From positions 1 to 59,318 of the forward strand of contig NZ_NMQT01000061.1 of NCBI RefSeq assembly GCF_002234405.1: a stretch of DNA of 59,318 bases, given 5' to 3'. The notes beneath the pieces are model-generated. The model had not been told where the DNA came from. It did no database searches and saw nothing but the letters and a program-made list of their open reading frames with translations. This DNA is from Amycolatopsis thailandensis. Its GTDB lineage: Bacteria; Actinomycetota; Actinomycetes; Mycobacteriales; Pseudonocardiaceae. The number at the start of each line of letters is the position of its first letter. Position 1 is the stretch's first letter. The translations under genes were made by a program, and so were the position numbers. This document shows, one piece after another, positions 49,964 through 58,641 of the stretch.

Positions 49964-51298
49964 ATGGCTGACAGGTACCAGCAGTTCACGAAATCCCCCG
50001 TGGGGAAATTCGTGGTGCCGAAGCTCGGCCTGCCGAACCCCGCGACGCTTCGCCGGTACAAGCCCGGCCAGCCCGCTCTCGAAGGTCCCGCACTTCTCGG
50101 CGCCGCGCCAGGTGGCCGCCTCGAAAAGGTGATCGAGGCTCAGCTGCACCGCGCGGGCATCGAGGTCATCTCGACGGCGGCCGACAAGCACGCCGCGCTC
50201 GTCTTCGACGCGACAGGTGTGAAGGACCCGAAGCAGCTTCGCGAGGTCTACGACTTCTTCCACCCGGTGATCCGGAGCGTCGGGCCCTCGGGCCGCGTCG
50301 TCATCCTCGGAACGCCTCCTGAACTGGCCGAAGGGCACGAGCGGATCGCCCAACGCGCGCTCGAAGGCTTCGTCCGTTCCGTCGGTAAGGAACTGAAGCG
50401 CGGCGCGACCGCTCAGCTCGTGTACGTCGCCGAAGGTGCCGAAGAGGCCACTGAGTCCACGCTCCGCTTCCTGCTGTCGTCGAAGTCCGCCTTCGTCGAC
50501 GCGCAGGTCATCCGCGTCGGCACGGAGACCAAGACCGCCTCGGCCCCGGCCGACTGGACCAAACCCCTCGACGGCAAGGTCGCACTGGTCACCGGCGCCT
50601 CCCGCGGTATCGGCGCCGCCATCGCCGAGGTGCTGGGCCGCGACGGCGCGCACGTCGTCGCGCTCGACATCCCCGCCCAGGGCGCGGATCTGTCGAAGGT
50701 GGCCAACAAGGTCGGCGGTTCGGCGCTGCAGCTGGACATCACCGCCGCCGACGCGCCGGAGAAGCTCGCCGAGTACCTGACCACGCGCCACGGCGGCGTC
50801 GACATCGTCGTGCACAACGCCGGCATCACGCGGGACAAGACGCTGGGCAACATGACCGAAGGCGGCTGGGACTCGGTCATCTCCGTCAACCTCGCGTCGC
50901 AGCTCGCGGTGAACGAGAAGCTCCTGGCGGACAAGGTGCTGCACGACAACGGCCGGATCATCGGCGTCTCCTCGATCGCCGGCATCGCGGGCAACGTCGG
51001 CCAGACCAACTACGCCACCAGCAAGGCGGGCGTCATCGGCATGGTGAACGTCGGCGCGCCGACGCTCGCCGAATACGGCGGCACGATCAACGCCGTCGCG
51101 CCCGGGTTCATCGAGACCAAGATGACCGCCGCGGTGCCGCTGTTCATCCGCGAGGCCGGGCGGCGGCTGTCCAGTCTCGGCCAGGGCGGGCTCCCGGTCG
51201 ACGTCGCCGAGACGATCGCCTGGTACGCGAACCCGGCTTCGGCCGCTGTCAACGGCAACGTGGTCCGCGTCTGCGGCCAGGCACTGCTGGGGGCGTGA
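49964..51298 (+). CDS. fabG4: High-molecular-weight 3-oxoacyl reductase FabG4
   Basis: 444 residues. Residues 1-200 are the flavodoxin-like domain that distinguishes FabG4 (Rv0242c, 454 residues) from ordinary FabG. The SDR domain starts at KVALVTGASRGIG (TGASRGIG at 210-217). Its catalytic residues are Ser in GVSSIAG, Y350 and K354 in NYATSKAG. It reduces 3-oxoacyl-CoA with NADH. The stop overlaps a GTG of the hydratase gene, and it is divergent from fadA2. Confidence 0.92.
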   Translation: MADRYQQFTKSPVGKFVVPKLGLPNPATLRRYKPGQPALEGPALLGAAPGGRLEKVIEAQLHRAGIEVISTAADKHAALVFDATGVKDPKQLREVYDFFHPVIRSVGPSGRVVILGTPPELAEGHERIAQRALEGFVRSVGKELKRGATAQLVYVAEGAEEATESTLRFLLSSKSAFVDAQVIRVGTETKTASAPADWTKPLDGKVALVTGASRGIGAAIAEVLGRDGAHVVALDIPAQGADLSKVANKVGGSALQLDITAADAPEKLAEYLTTRHGGVDIVVHNAGITRDKTLGNMTEGGWDSVISVNLASQLAVNEKLLADKVLHDNGRIIGVSSIAGIAGNVGQTNYATSKAGVIGMVNVGAPTLAEYGGTINAVAPGFIETKMTAAVPLFIREAGRRLSSLGQGGLPVDVAETIAWYANPASAAVNGNVVRVCGQALLGA

Positions 51299-51300
51299 GA

Positions 51301-52146
51301 ATGGGCGTCAAGGAACTCCACGAGTCGCCGAGTCTGTCTTCGTTGTACCCCAAGGCGCTGCTCGGCTCGCTGCGCAAGAGCGGCGGGAGCACGCTGCCGT
51401 CGACCGAGTTCGTCCGCGAGGGCGTCGTCGTCGACCCGGCGCACCTCGCCGCGTACAACCAGGTGTGCGGATTCCGGCTGGACGACGTGCTCCCGGCGAC
51501 GTATCCGCACATCCTCGCCTTCCCGTTGCAGATGGCGCTGATGACCGAGGCCGACTTCCCGTTCCCGTTGCTGGGCATGGTGCACGTCGCCAACCGGATC
51601 ACCCAGCACCGTCAGCTGCGGCTCGACGAATCGTTCACCCTGCGCGTGCGCGCCGAGGATCTGCGCCCGCACGAAAAGGGCAAGCAGTTCGACGTGGTCA
51701 GCGAGCTGCTCGTGAACGACAGTCCGGTGTGGACGGACGTCAGCACGTACCTGCGCCGCGGTGGCGGCAGCGGCGAGAAGACCTCGCGCGGTCAGCTCTC
51801 GCAACCGTCGCCCAACGCGATCTGGCCCGTGCCGGGTGACATCGGCCGTCGCTACGCCGAGGTCTCCGGCGACCGCAACCCGATCCACCTGCACCCGATC
51901 ACCGCGAAGGCGTTCGGTTTCCCGGCCGCGATCGCGCACGGCATGTGGACGAAGGCGCACGCGCTCGCCGCGTTCGAAGGCAGGCTTCCGGAGGCCTTCA
52001 CCGTCGACGTCAAGTTCAAGCAGCCGGTCCTGCTGCCCGCCAAGGTGGCTTTCACCTCGTGGAGCGAAGGCGACGGCTGGGCCTTCGAGCTGTGGAACGC
52101 GCGCAAGCCGAAGCCGCATCTGGAGGGCTCAGTCGTCGCTCTCTGA
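51301..52146 (+). CDS. htdX: MaoC-type 3-hydroxyacyl dehydratase (HtdX-like)
   Basis: 281 residues from the ATG at 51301; a GTG at 51295 overlapping the fabG4 stop is also possible. Double hot-dog protein. The second half has the hydratase-2 motif GDRNPIHLHPITAKAFGF and IAHGMW with catalytic Asp and His. The first half is a degenerate hot-dog. The same partner of fabG4 exists in Mycobacterium (Rv0241c). Its 3' end overlaps the convergent TetR gene by 18 bases. Confidence 0.88.
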   Translation: MGVKELHESPSLSSLYPKALLGSLRKSGGSTLPSTEFVREGVVVDPAHLAAYNQVCGFRLDDVLPATYPHILAFPLQMALMTEADFPFPLLGMVHVANRITQHRQLRLDESFTLRVRAEDLRPHEKGKQFDVVSELLVNDSPVWTDVSTYLRRGGGSGEKTSRGQLSQPSPNAIWPVPGDIGRRYAEVSGDRNPIHLHPITAKAFGFPAAIAHGMWTKAHALAAFEGRLPEAFTVDVKFKQPVLLPAKVAFTSWSEGDGWAFELWNARKPKPHLEGSVVAL

Positions 52147-52794
52147 CGGCTTCCAGATCTCGCCCTCGACGAGGTCGTTGAACCCCAGCCAGACGAGGTT
52201 CATCAGCCACGAGGCGAGCACGCCGTCGGAGACATCGGGGTGGTCGAGCGCCCAGTCGGCCAGCGACTCGGCCGCCCCGACCAGCGCGGCGGACAGCCCG
52301 GCGCCGGAGAACTCGGCCTGCTCGCCGAGGCCCTTGCGGGTGCCCGCGGAGACGACCAGCGCGGCGACCAGCTCGATCGCGCGGGTGCGCATGTCGGTGA
52401 TCTCCGCGGCGAAGGCGCCGCCGACGGTCATGGCCTGGCGGTGCAGCACCGTCCAGGACTCGCGGTACTCGGCGACGAACCGGTAGAACGCACGGAGCCC
52501 GTGCCAAAGCTGCATGTCGGGCGGCAGATCGGGCTTGATCCCGTCCTGCACCGCCTCCAGCAAGCGGGTGGCTTCGCGGCGGATGCACGCGCCGAAGAGG
52601 TCTTCCTTGGAGCCGAGGTAGGTGTAGATCATCGGCTTCGAGACGCCGGCGACCTCGGAGATCTCGTCCATCGACGCGGAGTGATAGCCGTAGCGCGAGA
52701 ACACCGAGACCGCTGCGTCCAGGATCTGGCGTTCCCGCACCGCTCTCGGCAGCCTTTTGGCGCGTTCGGCGGGACGCGGTACTTCCTCGGACAC
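52129..52794 (-). CDS. TetR-family regulator of the fatty-acid locus
   Basis: 221 residues. HTH: VRERQILDAAVSVFSRYGYHSASMDEI then SEVAGVSKPMIYTYLGSKEDL (in two parts). GTG with GGGAGGT 6 bases upstream. Convergent with htdX (18-base overlap) and divergent from the SCP2 gene. Two shared operator-like sites at 49908 and 52873 suggest it controls fadA2, fabG4-htdX and the SCP2 gene; inference. Confidence 0.92.
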   Translation of the reverse strand: MSEEVPRPAERAKRLPRAVRERQILDAAVSVFSRYGYHSASMDEISEVAGVSKPMIYTYLGSKEDLFGACIRREATRLLEAVQDGIKPDLPPDMQLWHGLRAFYRFVAEYRESWTVLHRQAMTVGGAFAAEITDMRTRAIELVAALVVSAGTRKGLGEQAEFSGAGLSAALVGAAESLADWALDHPDVSDGVLASWLMNLVWLGFNDLVEGEIWKPSESDD

Positions 52795-52872
52795 TCAGGA
52801 CCTCCCATTAGTCGCGTAAGACGCTACCGGGCCCCTTCGGGCAAAGGTGATTTCGGCACGCTTGCCCGCCTA

Positions 52873-52888
52873 CCTACTGGCGGGTAGC
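52873..52888. promoter_or_regulatory. Second copy of the fad-locus operator
   Basis: CCTACTGGCGGGTAGC, same orientation as the site at 49908-49923 and sharing 13 of 16 bases. It lies between the TetR gene and the SCP2 gene, 33 bases before the latter's ATG. Confidence 0.6.
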
Positions 52889-52920
52889 CTTACGCCTTGG
52901 TAGGCGGAGCTGGAGGGAAA

Positions 52921-53565
52921 ATGACCGAGATCGTGGGGCTGACCGGCCGCGCGCTGGTCGACGCGCTGGAACGGATCGAGCCGGATTCGGCCGAGGCGCA
53001 CTCTCTCGACGTCAACGAGGTCGCGGGCGCCATCGACCCGAAGGACCTCGGCAAGGACGACGTCCGGCGGCTGCTGACCGCGCTGGGACGGCTCGCGGAA
53101 TCCGCGCCCGCGTTCGACCTTCGCAAGGTCGACCCGGTCCGGTTCGCGAACCTCGTCGCGCGAGCCTCGCGCACGCAGCTCGAGAGCGTCGTCGCCGAAC
53201 GGCCGCTCCGCGAACGGGTGCTGCGCGAGATCTTCGACCGCATGGGCGCTCACATCCGGCAGGACCGGGCGAAGACACTGCACGCCGTCGTCCACTGGCG
53301 GCTGTCCGGCGGCGTCGGCGAAGGCGGCTACGACCGCTACGAGACGGTGATCTCGCACGGCGAGTGCACGGTCGACCGGGACATGCGGGAGAAGCCGCGG
53401 GTGACGATCACGATCGCGCCCGTCGATTTCTTCCGGCTCATCACCCATCAGGCGACCCCGGCTGTGCTATTCGTCACCGGAAAGATCAAAGTAAAAGGTG
53501 ACCTGGCATTCGCGGCGGGCCTGATCGGTTTCTTCGACCTTCCCAGAACGCACGAACCGTCCTGA
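52921..53565 (+). CDS. SCP2 sterol-carrier domain protein
   Basis: 214 residues. The N-terminal 95 residues are helical with repeats of the type ALVDALERIEPDSAEA. The C-terminal SCP2 domain has WRLSGGVGEGGYDRYETVI, DFFRLITHQATPAVLFVTGKIKVKGD, the hallmark end of this fold. Binds lipids or acyl-CoAs. GGAGGG 3 bases before the ATG. Next to fatty-acid genes and with a matching operator. Confidence 0.88.
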   Translation: MTEIVGLTGRALVDALERIEPDSAEAHSLDVNEVAGAIDPKDLGKDDVRRLLTALGRLAESAPAFDLRKVDPVRFANLVARASRTQLESVVAERPLRERVLREIFDRMGAHIRQDRAKTLHAVVHWRLSGGVGEGGYDRYETVISHGECTVDRDMREKPRVTITIAPVDFFRLITHQATPAVLFVTGKIKVKGDLAFAAGLIGFFDLPRTHEPS

Positions 53566-53594
53566 ACCCGGCCGAGCAGATACACTTCCGTGCC

Positions 53595-54242
53595 GTGCCC
53601 CGAAATTCTCCGAACCGGCGCTGGCGGGACAAGGTTCGCCTTTCCCGTCCGTTGCGGCTGCACAAGACACGCACCGCGGGCGAGCACGTCATCAACGCTT
53701 TCGCGGAGAAGCTGGAGCTCGCCAAGCTGAGTCCCGAACAGTTCACCCAGGTGCTGGAAACCCTGCACATGCTGGGCGAAACCGGTGCGGGCATCGAGCT
53801 GAGCTCACTGGAGACCGAGGTGCTCGTCGACGTCGTGCAACGCGCGTCACGAGAGCAGCTCAAGGCGATCGCCGATCACGCGGAACTGCGTTCGGCGTTC
53901 CTCGACGAGATTTTCCGCAGAATGTCGGACCATTTCGTTCCGGAACGCGCGCGGCATGTCGACTTCGTCGTCGCTTGGCGTTTCACCGATGGCGACGGAG
54001 AAGACGGTTTCGATCGTTTTCAAACGGTCATCGAGGACGGGGTCTGCGTTTCGAGCACCGATCTCGCGCGCACTCCGGACACCACCATCACGTTGTCCGT
54101 CGACGACTTCATCCGGATGGCGACCGGCAACGCGGCGGTGGCGGCGATGTTCGTGACCGGCAAGGTGAAGGTGAAGGGCGAGTACGCGCCGGCCGTCCGG
54201 TTCAGCGGGTACTTCGACATCCCGAAGCCGAGCGGGAGCTGA
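53595..54242 (+). CDS. SCP2 sterol-carrier domain protein, paralog
   Basis: 215 residues, starting at GTG with TACACT (53581-53586) 8 bases upstream. WRFTDGDGEDGFDRFQTVI, DFIRMATGNAAVAAMFVTGKVKVKGEY mark the SCP2 domain, matching the paralog upstream. The N-terminus is basic (NRRWRDKVRLSRPLRL) and differs from the first copy. Only 29 bases separate the two genes. Confidence 0.87.
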   Translation: MPRNSPNRRWRDKVRLSRPLRLHKTRTAGEHVINAFAEKLELAKLSPEQFTQVLETLHMLGETGAGIELSSLETEVLVDVVQRASREQLKAIADHAELRSAFLDEIFRRMSDHFVPERARHVDFVVAWRFTDGDGEDGFDRFQTVIEDGVCVSSTDLARTPDTTITLSVDDFIRMATGNAAVAAMFVTGKVKVKGEYAPAVRFSGYFDIPKPSGS

Positions 54243-54280
54243 AGGGCGCTTTCGCCCCGTGCGATGCGGGGAAAGTCCCT

Positions 54281-56008
54281 TCAGTCCTCATCGAGAGTTC
54301 GCTTGGACGTGCGGCGATAACGGACGTTGGGGCTCCGCAGATTTCGCTCGGTGGCTTCGATCAGTCCTTGCCGGAGCAGGACGGTCAACCATCGCGTCAT
54401 CGTGCGGTCGTGCAGCCCGGTCGCCGCCACCAGATCGGCGCGGGTCGCCTCATCGTCACCCAGTGCGTCAAGGATTTCTTCGCGCCGGTCGGCGCGGCGT
54501 TTCGGAGGTGTGGGACTGTCCGCAGGGGCGGGAGCCGCGTCTTCGGCGAGCGTGTAGTGCGCGTATCGGCGACCACCGGCCGGGACCAGAAGCCCCCGCG
54601 CGACAAGATCGCCGAGCTCCTCGGTGGCCACCCTCGAATCGAGTTCGTTGGCGTTTCGATAGGCCTGATTGTTGAGCGTCTCCCCGTGGAACAGCATCGC
54701 GAGGCCGTGGCATTGGCTGTCGGTGAGGCCGTGCTCGTCCAGTGAAGCGATCCAATGGACCGCGTCATCACCCATCAACGTGTGGTTCGGGAAGGTCGCC
54801 GTGAAGGTGGAGATGTCATCGGCGAACCGAGGCGGGCTGAGCTTGGCATCGCGCATCGCGGTCAGCATCGCCGGGATCCCGGAGCCGCGGTTTTCGCAGA
54901 TCGGACGATCCGAACCGGGTAACGGCGTGTCTTCGAGGATCTTGAGCAGCGTCGCGTTGCGAGCCGAGGAAGTCCCCTCGACGCCGAGGTTCTCTTCGCG
55001 GACCGACCCGTAGAGGCCGCCGGGGTTACGAATGAGCAGGCGATCGGGATACATCTCGACCTGCACCTGTGTCCCGTGGGAAGGGCCCGAGTAGTCGCGG
55101 TGCACCAGCGCGTTCACGACTGCTTCTCGTAGCGCGGTCTCGGGGTACTCGTAAGCTTCGGCCCGACCGGCGCCGCGAACGGTGGATCGCCGTTTCATAT
55201 TGCGACGGAGAGCGATGAGCGCTTCGTCCACCATTACCGGAATCGGCCCCTCGGCCGCGACGTTGTCGATGAACCGCGTCCCGTTTCGTGGGTCAGGACC
55301 CGATTTCGTCGGATAGTGCACGAAAGTCAGCATGAGCTGTGGGAAGAATTCCTGAGGGTATTCCCCCAGTGCCAGCAGCCCCGCGAGGGAAAGCTCGGTG
55401 CCGACGAGAACCTTCGCGCGGCGCAGTGCCCCGGTGGTGTCCAAGTTCGCGAACGCCCTGCTGCGGTGGCGTCGGAGCCGGCTCAGAAAAGTGTCGACCA
55501 GGGCGCTGTCGAGATTCGCGATGGTCGTACCCGCGACAGGCTGCTCGTCGTCCCGAGGTTGCCCTCGGTTCGCCAGCATCAGTTGTACTTCGTACGGGCT
55601 CAGCCTGCGATCTCCGTCTGCGACCCTGACGAAGCTCATGCCGGTGCCGCGGTTGCACGAAGGCTTGCTGCCCGGCGGCAGTTCGGGGATCTCCGCGACC
55701 ACCAGAGCCGCGCCCTCGAAACGGTGAGTCCCGATGAGCGGGCGTAGCGGTGGCTCCAGGTTTTCCGAGCACAACGCCGCCAGATCGGCTTCCATCTTCG
55801 CCGGGTCGCGAACTCCGGTGGCCTCGAACCCGCGGGTTTCGTCGAGGCCGAGGATCAGGATGCCCCCGTTGGTATTGGCGAACGCCGAGAGGGTTTCGCG
55901 GACACTCTTCGGCAGCTTGGTCTCAGCTCGTTTGGCCTCGACAAAAGCGTGGTCGCCACCGAGATCGCGAAGATTCGCGATGATCTCGGCGAGTTCGTCG
56001 TGGAGCAT
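54281..56008 (-). CDS. AlbA_2/Schlafen-like DNA-binding protein with HATPase-like domain
   Basis: 575 residues. The AlbA_2 domain spans about 15-130: AFVEAKRAETKLPKS, TLSAFANTNGGILILGLDE, GSKPSCNRGTGMSFVRV. A divergent ATPase-like part follows (ETALREAVVNALVHRDYSG, PDRLLIRNPGG, ENRGSGIPAM). The C-terminus is a winged helix (EILDALGDDEATRADLVAATG). Such proteins are transcription regulators or helicase-like accessory factors, often on mobile DNA and in defence islands. Codon bias is weaker than in the neighbours, and the promoter holds a 27-bp inverted repeat with iterons. Confidence 0.85.
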   Translation of the reverse strand: MLHDELAEIIANLRDLGGDHAFVEAKRAETKLPKSVRETLSAFANTNGGILILGLDETRGFEATGVRDPAKMEADLAALCSENLEPPLRPLIGTHRFEGAALVVAEIPELPPGSKPSCNRGTGMSFVRVADGDRRLSPYEVQLMLANRGQPRDDEQPVAGTTIANLDSALVDTFLSRLRRHRSRAFANLDTTGALRRAKVLVGTELSLAGLLALGEYPQEFFPQLMLTFVHYPTKSGPDPRNGTRFIDNVAAEGPIPVMVDEALIALRRNMKRRSTVRGAGRAEAYEYPETALREAVVNALVHRDYSGPSHGTQVQVEMYPDRLLIRNPGGLYGSVREENLGVEGTSSARNATLLKILEDTPLPGSDRPICENRGSGIPAMLTAMRDAKLSPPRFADDISTFTATFPNHTLMGDDAVHWIASLDEHGLTDSQCHGLAMLFHGETLNNQAYRNANELDSRVATEELGDLVARGLLVPAGGRRYAHYTLAEDAAPAPADSPTPPKRRADRREEILDALGDDEATRADLVAATGLHDRTMTRWLTVLLRQGLIEATERNLRSPNVRYRRTSKRTLDED

Positions 56009-56009
56009 G

Positions 56010-56096
56010 CCGCCGTCCTAGCTTAGACACTAGCTTAGACACTAGCTTAGACACTGGAGTCCAGTGGCGAAGCTAGTGTCTAAGCTAGGACGGCGG
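56010..56096. repeat. Iteron array inside a 27-bp inverted repeat
   Basis: TAGCTTAGACAC is repeated three times in tandem (56019-56030, 56031-56042, 56043-56054) and once inverted (56076-56087). 56010-56036 pairs perfectly with 56070-56096 (27 bp). CACTGGAGTCCAGTG lies in the loop. The block fills the whole gap between the AlbA_2 gene start (56008) and the fxsA stop (56097). Confidence 0.85.
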
Positions 56097-56579
56097 TCAG
56101 CCCTCGACGATGCGGCCTTCGATCACCGGCGGCTGCTTCTTCACGGCCTCGGCGGACGGCGTGTCCATGACGACCTCGCTGTCCACCACCATCACCGGCC
56201 CGCGGGCGCGGTTGGCGAACTTGACCGCCCGGCGCTGCATCCGCTTCTGCCAGACCTTGCGCGCGACACTCCGCGTCGGCGGCAGGATGAGCAGCAGGCC
56301 GATGACGTCGCTGACGAAACCGGGCAGCAGGATCAGCAGACCGCCGAGCCCGATCAGCATGCCGTCGGTGAGTTCCTTCTCCGCGTCGGCGGGGCGGCCC
56401 AGCCGCGCGGACTCCGCGAAAGCCCGGAAGGCGCGGCCGCCTTCGCGGCGCGCGAGCCAGGACCCGATGAACGCACCGGCGAAGAGCAGCGCGATCGTGC
56501 CGAGCACACCGATGGCCGAGCCCACCGCCCACACGGCGGCGATCTCGGCGACGACATAGAGCAGGAACGCGACAGCCAT
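56097..56579 (-). CDS. fxsA: FxsA family membrane protein
   Basis: 160 residues, three to four hydrophobic segments (LLYVVAEIAAVWAVGSAIG, TIALLFAGAFIGSWLAR, LILLPGFVSDVIGLLLILP). LPGFVSDVIGLLLILPP is the FxsA signature. FxsA suppresses phage T7 exclusion by F in E. coli when overexpressed; its normal role is unknown. TACGTT (56588-56593) 8 bases before the ATG. Confidence 0.88.
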   Translation of the reverse strand: MAVAFLLYVVAEIAAVWAVGSAIGVLGTIALLFAGAFIGSWLARREGGRAFRAFAESARLGRPADAEKELTDGMLIGLGGLLILLPGFVSDVIGLLLILPPTRSVARKVWQKRMQRRAVKFANRARGPVMVVDSEVVMDTPSAEAVKKQPPVIEGRIVEG

Positions 56580-56587
56580 ACCCGGAC

Positions 56588-56593
56588 AACGTA
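56588..56593 (-). promoter_or_regulatory. -10 element, leaderless promoter (fxsA)
   Basis: Minus-strand TACGTT, 8-base spacer, ATG at 56579. Confidence 0.4.
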
Positions 56594-56617
56594 CGGCTTG
56601 CCCGTTTTGCTCCCGAA

Positions 56618-56653
56618 CCCCCGATCCGGTGACCGGGGTCGCCGGATCGGGGG
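56618..56653 (-). terminator. Terminator of the ABC exporter gene
   Basis: A 12-bp perfect stem (56618-56629 with 56642-56653) 12 bases after the exporter's stop on the minus strand. Confidence 0.75.
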
Positions 56654-56664
56654 CCGGTCCGTCG

Positions 56665-58641
56665 TCAGCCGACGGCCTCGTCGAGGTACGCGGCGGCCTG
56701 CAACGTGAACAGGTCGGCGTAGCCCGCCTTCGCCGCCATCAGCTCGTCGTGCGTGCCGTATTCGGCGACCTTTCCGTTCTCCAGCAACAAGATCCGCTCC
56801 GCCTGCCGGACGGTCGAGAACCGGTGCGAGATGTACAGCGTCGTCCGCCCCTCCGAAAGCTCCCGCAGGCGCGAAAAGAGATCATGTTCGGCCTGGGCGT
56901 CGAGCGCGGACGTCGGTTCGTCGAGGATCAGGATCGGCGCCTCCCTCAGGAACGCCCTGGCCAGCGCGATCTTCTGCCATTCGCCGCCGGAAAGGCTCAC
57001 GCCCTGGTCGAACCAGCGGCCGAGCGGGCTGTCGTATCCGCTGGGCAGCCGTTCGATCCGCTCGTCGGCGCCGGCCCGCTTCGCCGACTCTTCGATCCGT
57101 TCGCGGTCGACGAGGTGCGTCAGGTCGCCGAGCCCGATGTTCTCGGCCGCCGTGCCCTGGTAGGTGACGTAGTCCTGGAACATCGCGCTGATCCGCCGCC
57201 GCAGCTCGACCGGGTCGTACTCGCGGATGTCGACGTCGTCGAGCAGGATCCGCCCGCCCGTCGGGTCGTACAGGCGGCAGAGCAGTTTGAACAGCGTCGA
57301 CTTCCCGGCGCCGTTGCGCCCGACGACGGCGACCGTTTCGCCCGGCCGGATCTCGAAGCTCACGCCGTCAAGGGCGGGTTCGGACGCCCCTGGATAGGTG
57401 AAGGACACTTCCTCGAACCGGATATGTCCATCCACAGTGGACGGAACGGGGCGCGGTTCCGGCGGCGCGACGATCTCCGGTTTCGTGCCGAGGAAGCGGT
57501 ACAGCGTGTCGAGGTAGAGATTGTTCTCGTACATCCCGGAAAACGCGGTGAACAGGCCCTGGACGGACGTCTGCACCGACGCCGCGGCGGCCGTGTACAG
57601 CGCGAGATCGCCGAGGGTGAGCCTGCCGCCGACGGCTTCCAGCGCGATGTACAGCGCGATCGCGGATCCGGCGGCGGTGCTCAGCAGCCCCCACGACGTC
57701 GAGCTCACGCTGCGCTTGCGGGTCAGTTTCCGCTGACGGTCGTAGAAGACCTGGCCGAGCCGCTGGAACCGGTCGACGAAGTACGGGCCGAGCCCGAAGA
57801 GCTTGGTCTCCTTGGCGTAGGTGTCCGTGGTGACCAAAGAGGACAGATAGTCCATCCGCCGTTTCAGCGGCGACATCATCACCGTCAGCCAGAACGCGCG
57901 GGCGCCGTACTTCGACTGCGAGATGAAAGCGGGGATCGGGGCCAGCAGCGCGACGAGCGCCAGCAGCGGGCTGATCGAAACGAGCAGCGCGATCATGCTG
58001 CCGAAGGTGATCACCGTCCGGACCAGGCCCAACGCCGAGTTCATCATCGACAGCGGCCGGGTCGGTGCCTCCTGCGCGGCCTGGCGCAGCATGTCGTAGG
58101 ACGCGGAACCTTCGAAGTACGACAGATGCAGCCTGCTCGAATGCTCCATCACCTGGTGGCGGATGGTCAGCGTCATGCGTTCTTGCAGCAGGGACTGGCC
58201 GTAGGTGGTCAGGGCCTGGGAGAGCGCGGTGAGCACGAGGACACCGAACTGGAACAGCGCGACCCCGACGATCGCGCTCTTGGTGCCGTGGCCCTGGATC
58301 GCGGCGACCACGGAGTCGATCAGCAGCTTCGCGACATACGCGGTCGCCGTGGGCAGCAGACCGGAAAGCAGGGTCACCACGGTGATCGTGATGGTCAGGA
58401 ACGGGCTCGCCTGCCAGGTCAGCTTCGCGACCTTGGGCAGGCCGCGGACCGTGCCCGCGACGTTGATCCACATGCGGCCGAGCCGGGACTTCAGGTCCTT
58501 CGGGACGGCGTCGGGTTCGGGTTCCGGGATGTCGACGGGACCGGTCAGCCCGCTGTCGGGCACCGTCGACGGCGGACGGCGCCGCCTGCCGCCCCTGGCC
58601 AGCAGCATCTCCATGCCGCCTCCCCCGGGCGGGCCGATCAC
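56665..58641 (-). CDS. Type I ABC exporter (fused permease and ATPase)
   Basis: 658 residues. The N-terminus is an unusual 60-residue arginine- and proline-rich extension before TM1. Six transmembrane segments span about 75-370, then the ATPase: GRNGAGKST, LSGGEWQKIALARA, ILILDEPTSALD and ISHRFSTV. A half-transporter, so it works as a dimer, exporting drugs or lipids. GTG overlaps the TetR stop (GTGA), so it is co-translated with its regulator. Confidence 0.92.
   Translation of the reverse strand: MIGPPGGGGMEMLLARGGRRRRPPSTVPDSGLTGPVDIPEPEPDAVPKDLKSRLGRMWINVAGTVRGLPKVAKLTWQASPFLTITITVVTLLSGLLPTATAYVAKLLIDSVVAAIQGHGTKSAIVGVALFQFGVLVLTALSQALTTYGQSLLQERMTLTIRHQVMEHSSRLHLSYFEGSASYDMLRQAAQEAPTRPLSMMNSALGLVRTVITFGSMIALLVSISPLLALVALLAPIPAFISQSKYGARAFWLTVMMSPLKRRMDYLSSLVTTDTYAKETKLFGLGPYFVDRFQRLGQVFYDRQRKLTRKRSVSSTSWGLLSTAAGSAIALYIALEAVGGRLTLGDLALYTAAAASVQTSVQGLFTAFSGMYENNLYLDTLYRFLGTKPEIVAPPEPRPVPSTVDGHIRFEEVSFTYPGASEPALDGVSFEIRPGETVAVVGRNGAGKSTLFKLLCRLYDPTGGRILLDDVDIREYDPVELRRRISAMFQDYVTYQGTAAENIGLGDLTHLVDRERIEESAKRAGADERIERLPSGYDSPLGRWFDQGVSLSGGEWQKIALARAFLREAPILILDEPTSALDAQAEHDLFSRLRELSEGRTTLYISHRFSTVRQAERILLLENGKVAEYGTHDELMAAKAGYADLFTLQAAAYLDEAVG

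Noticed and set aside
54281..56579. Prophage or defence island
   Set aside because: AlbA_2 and FxsA alone do not make one; no integrase, structural phage genes or att repeats were seen.
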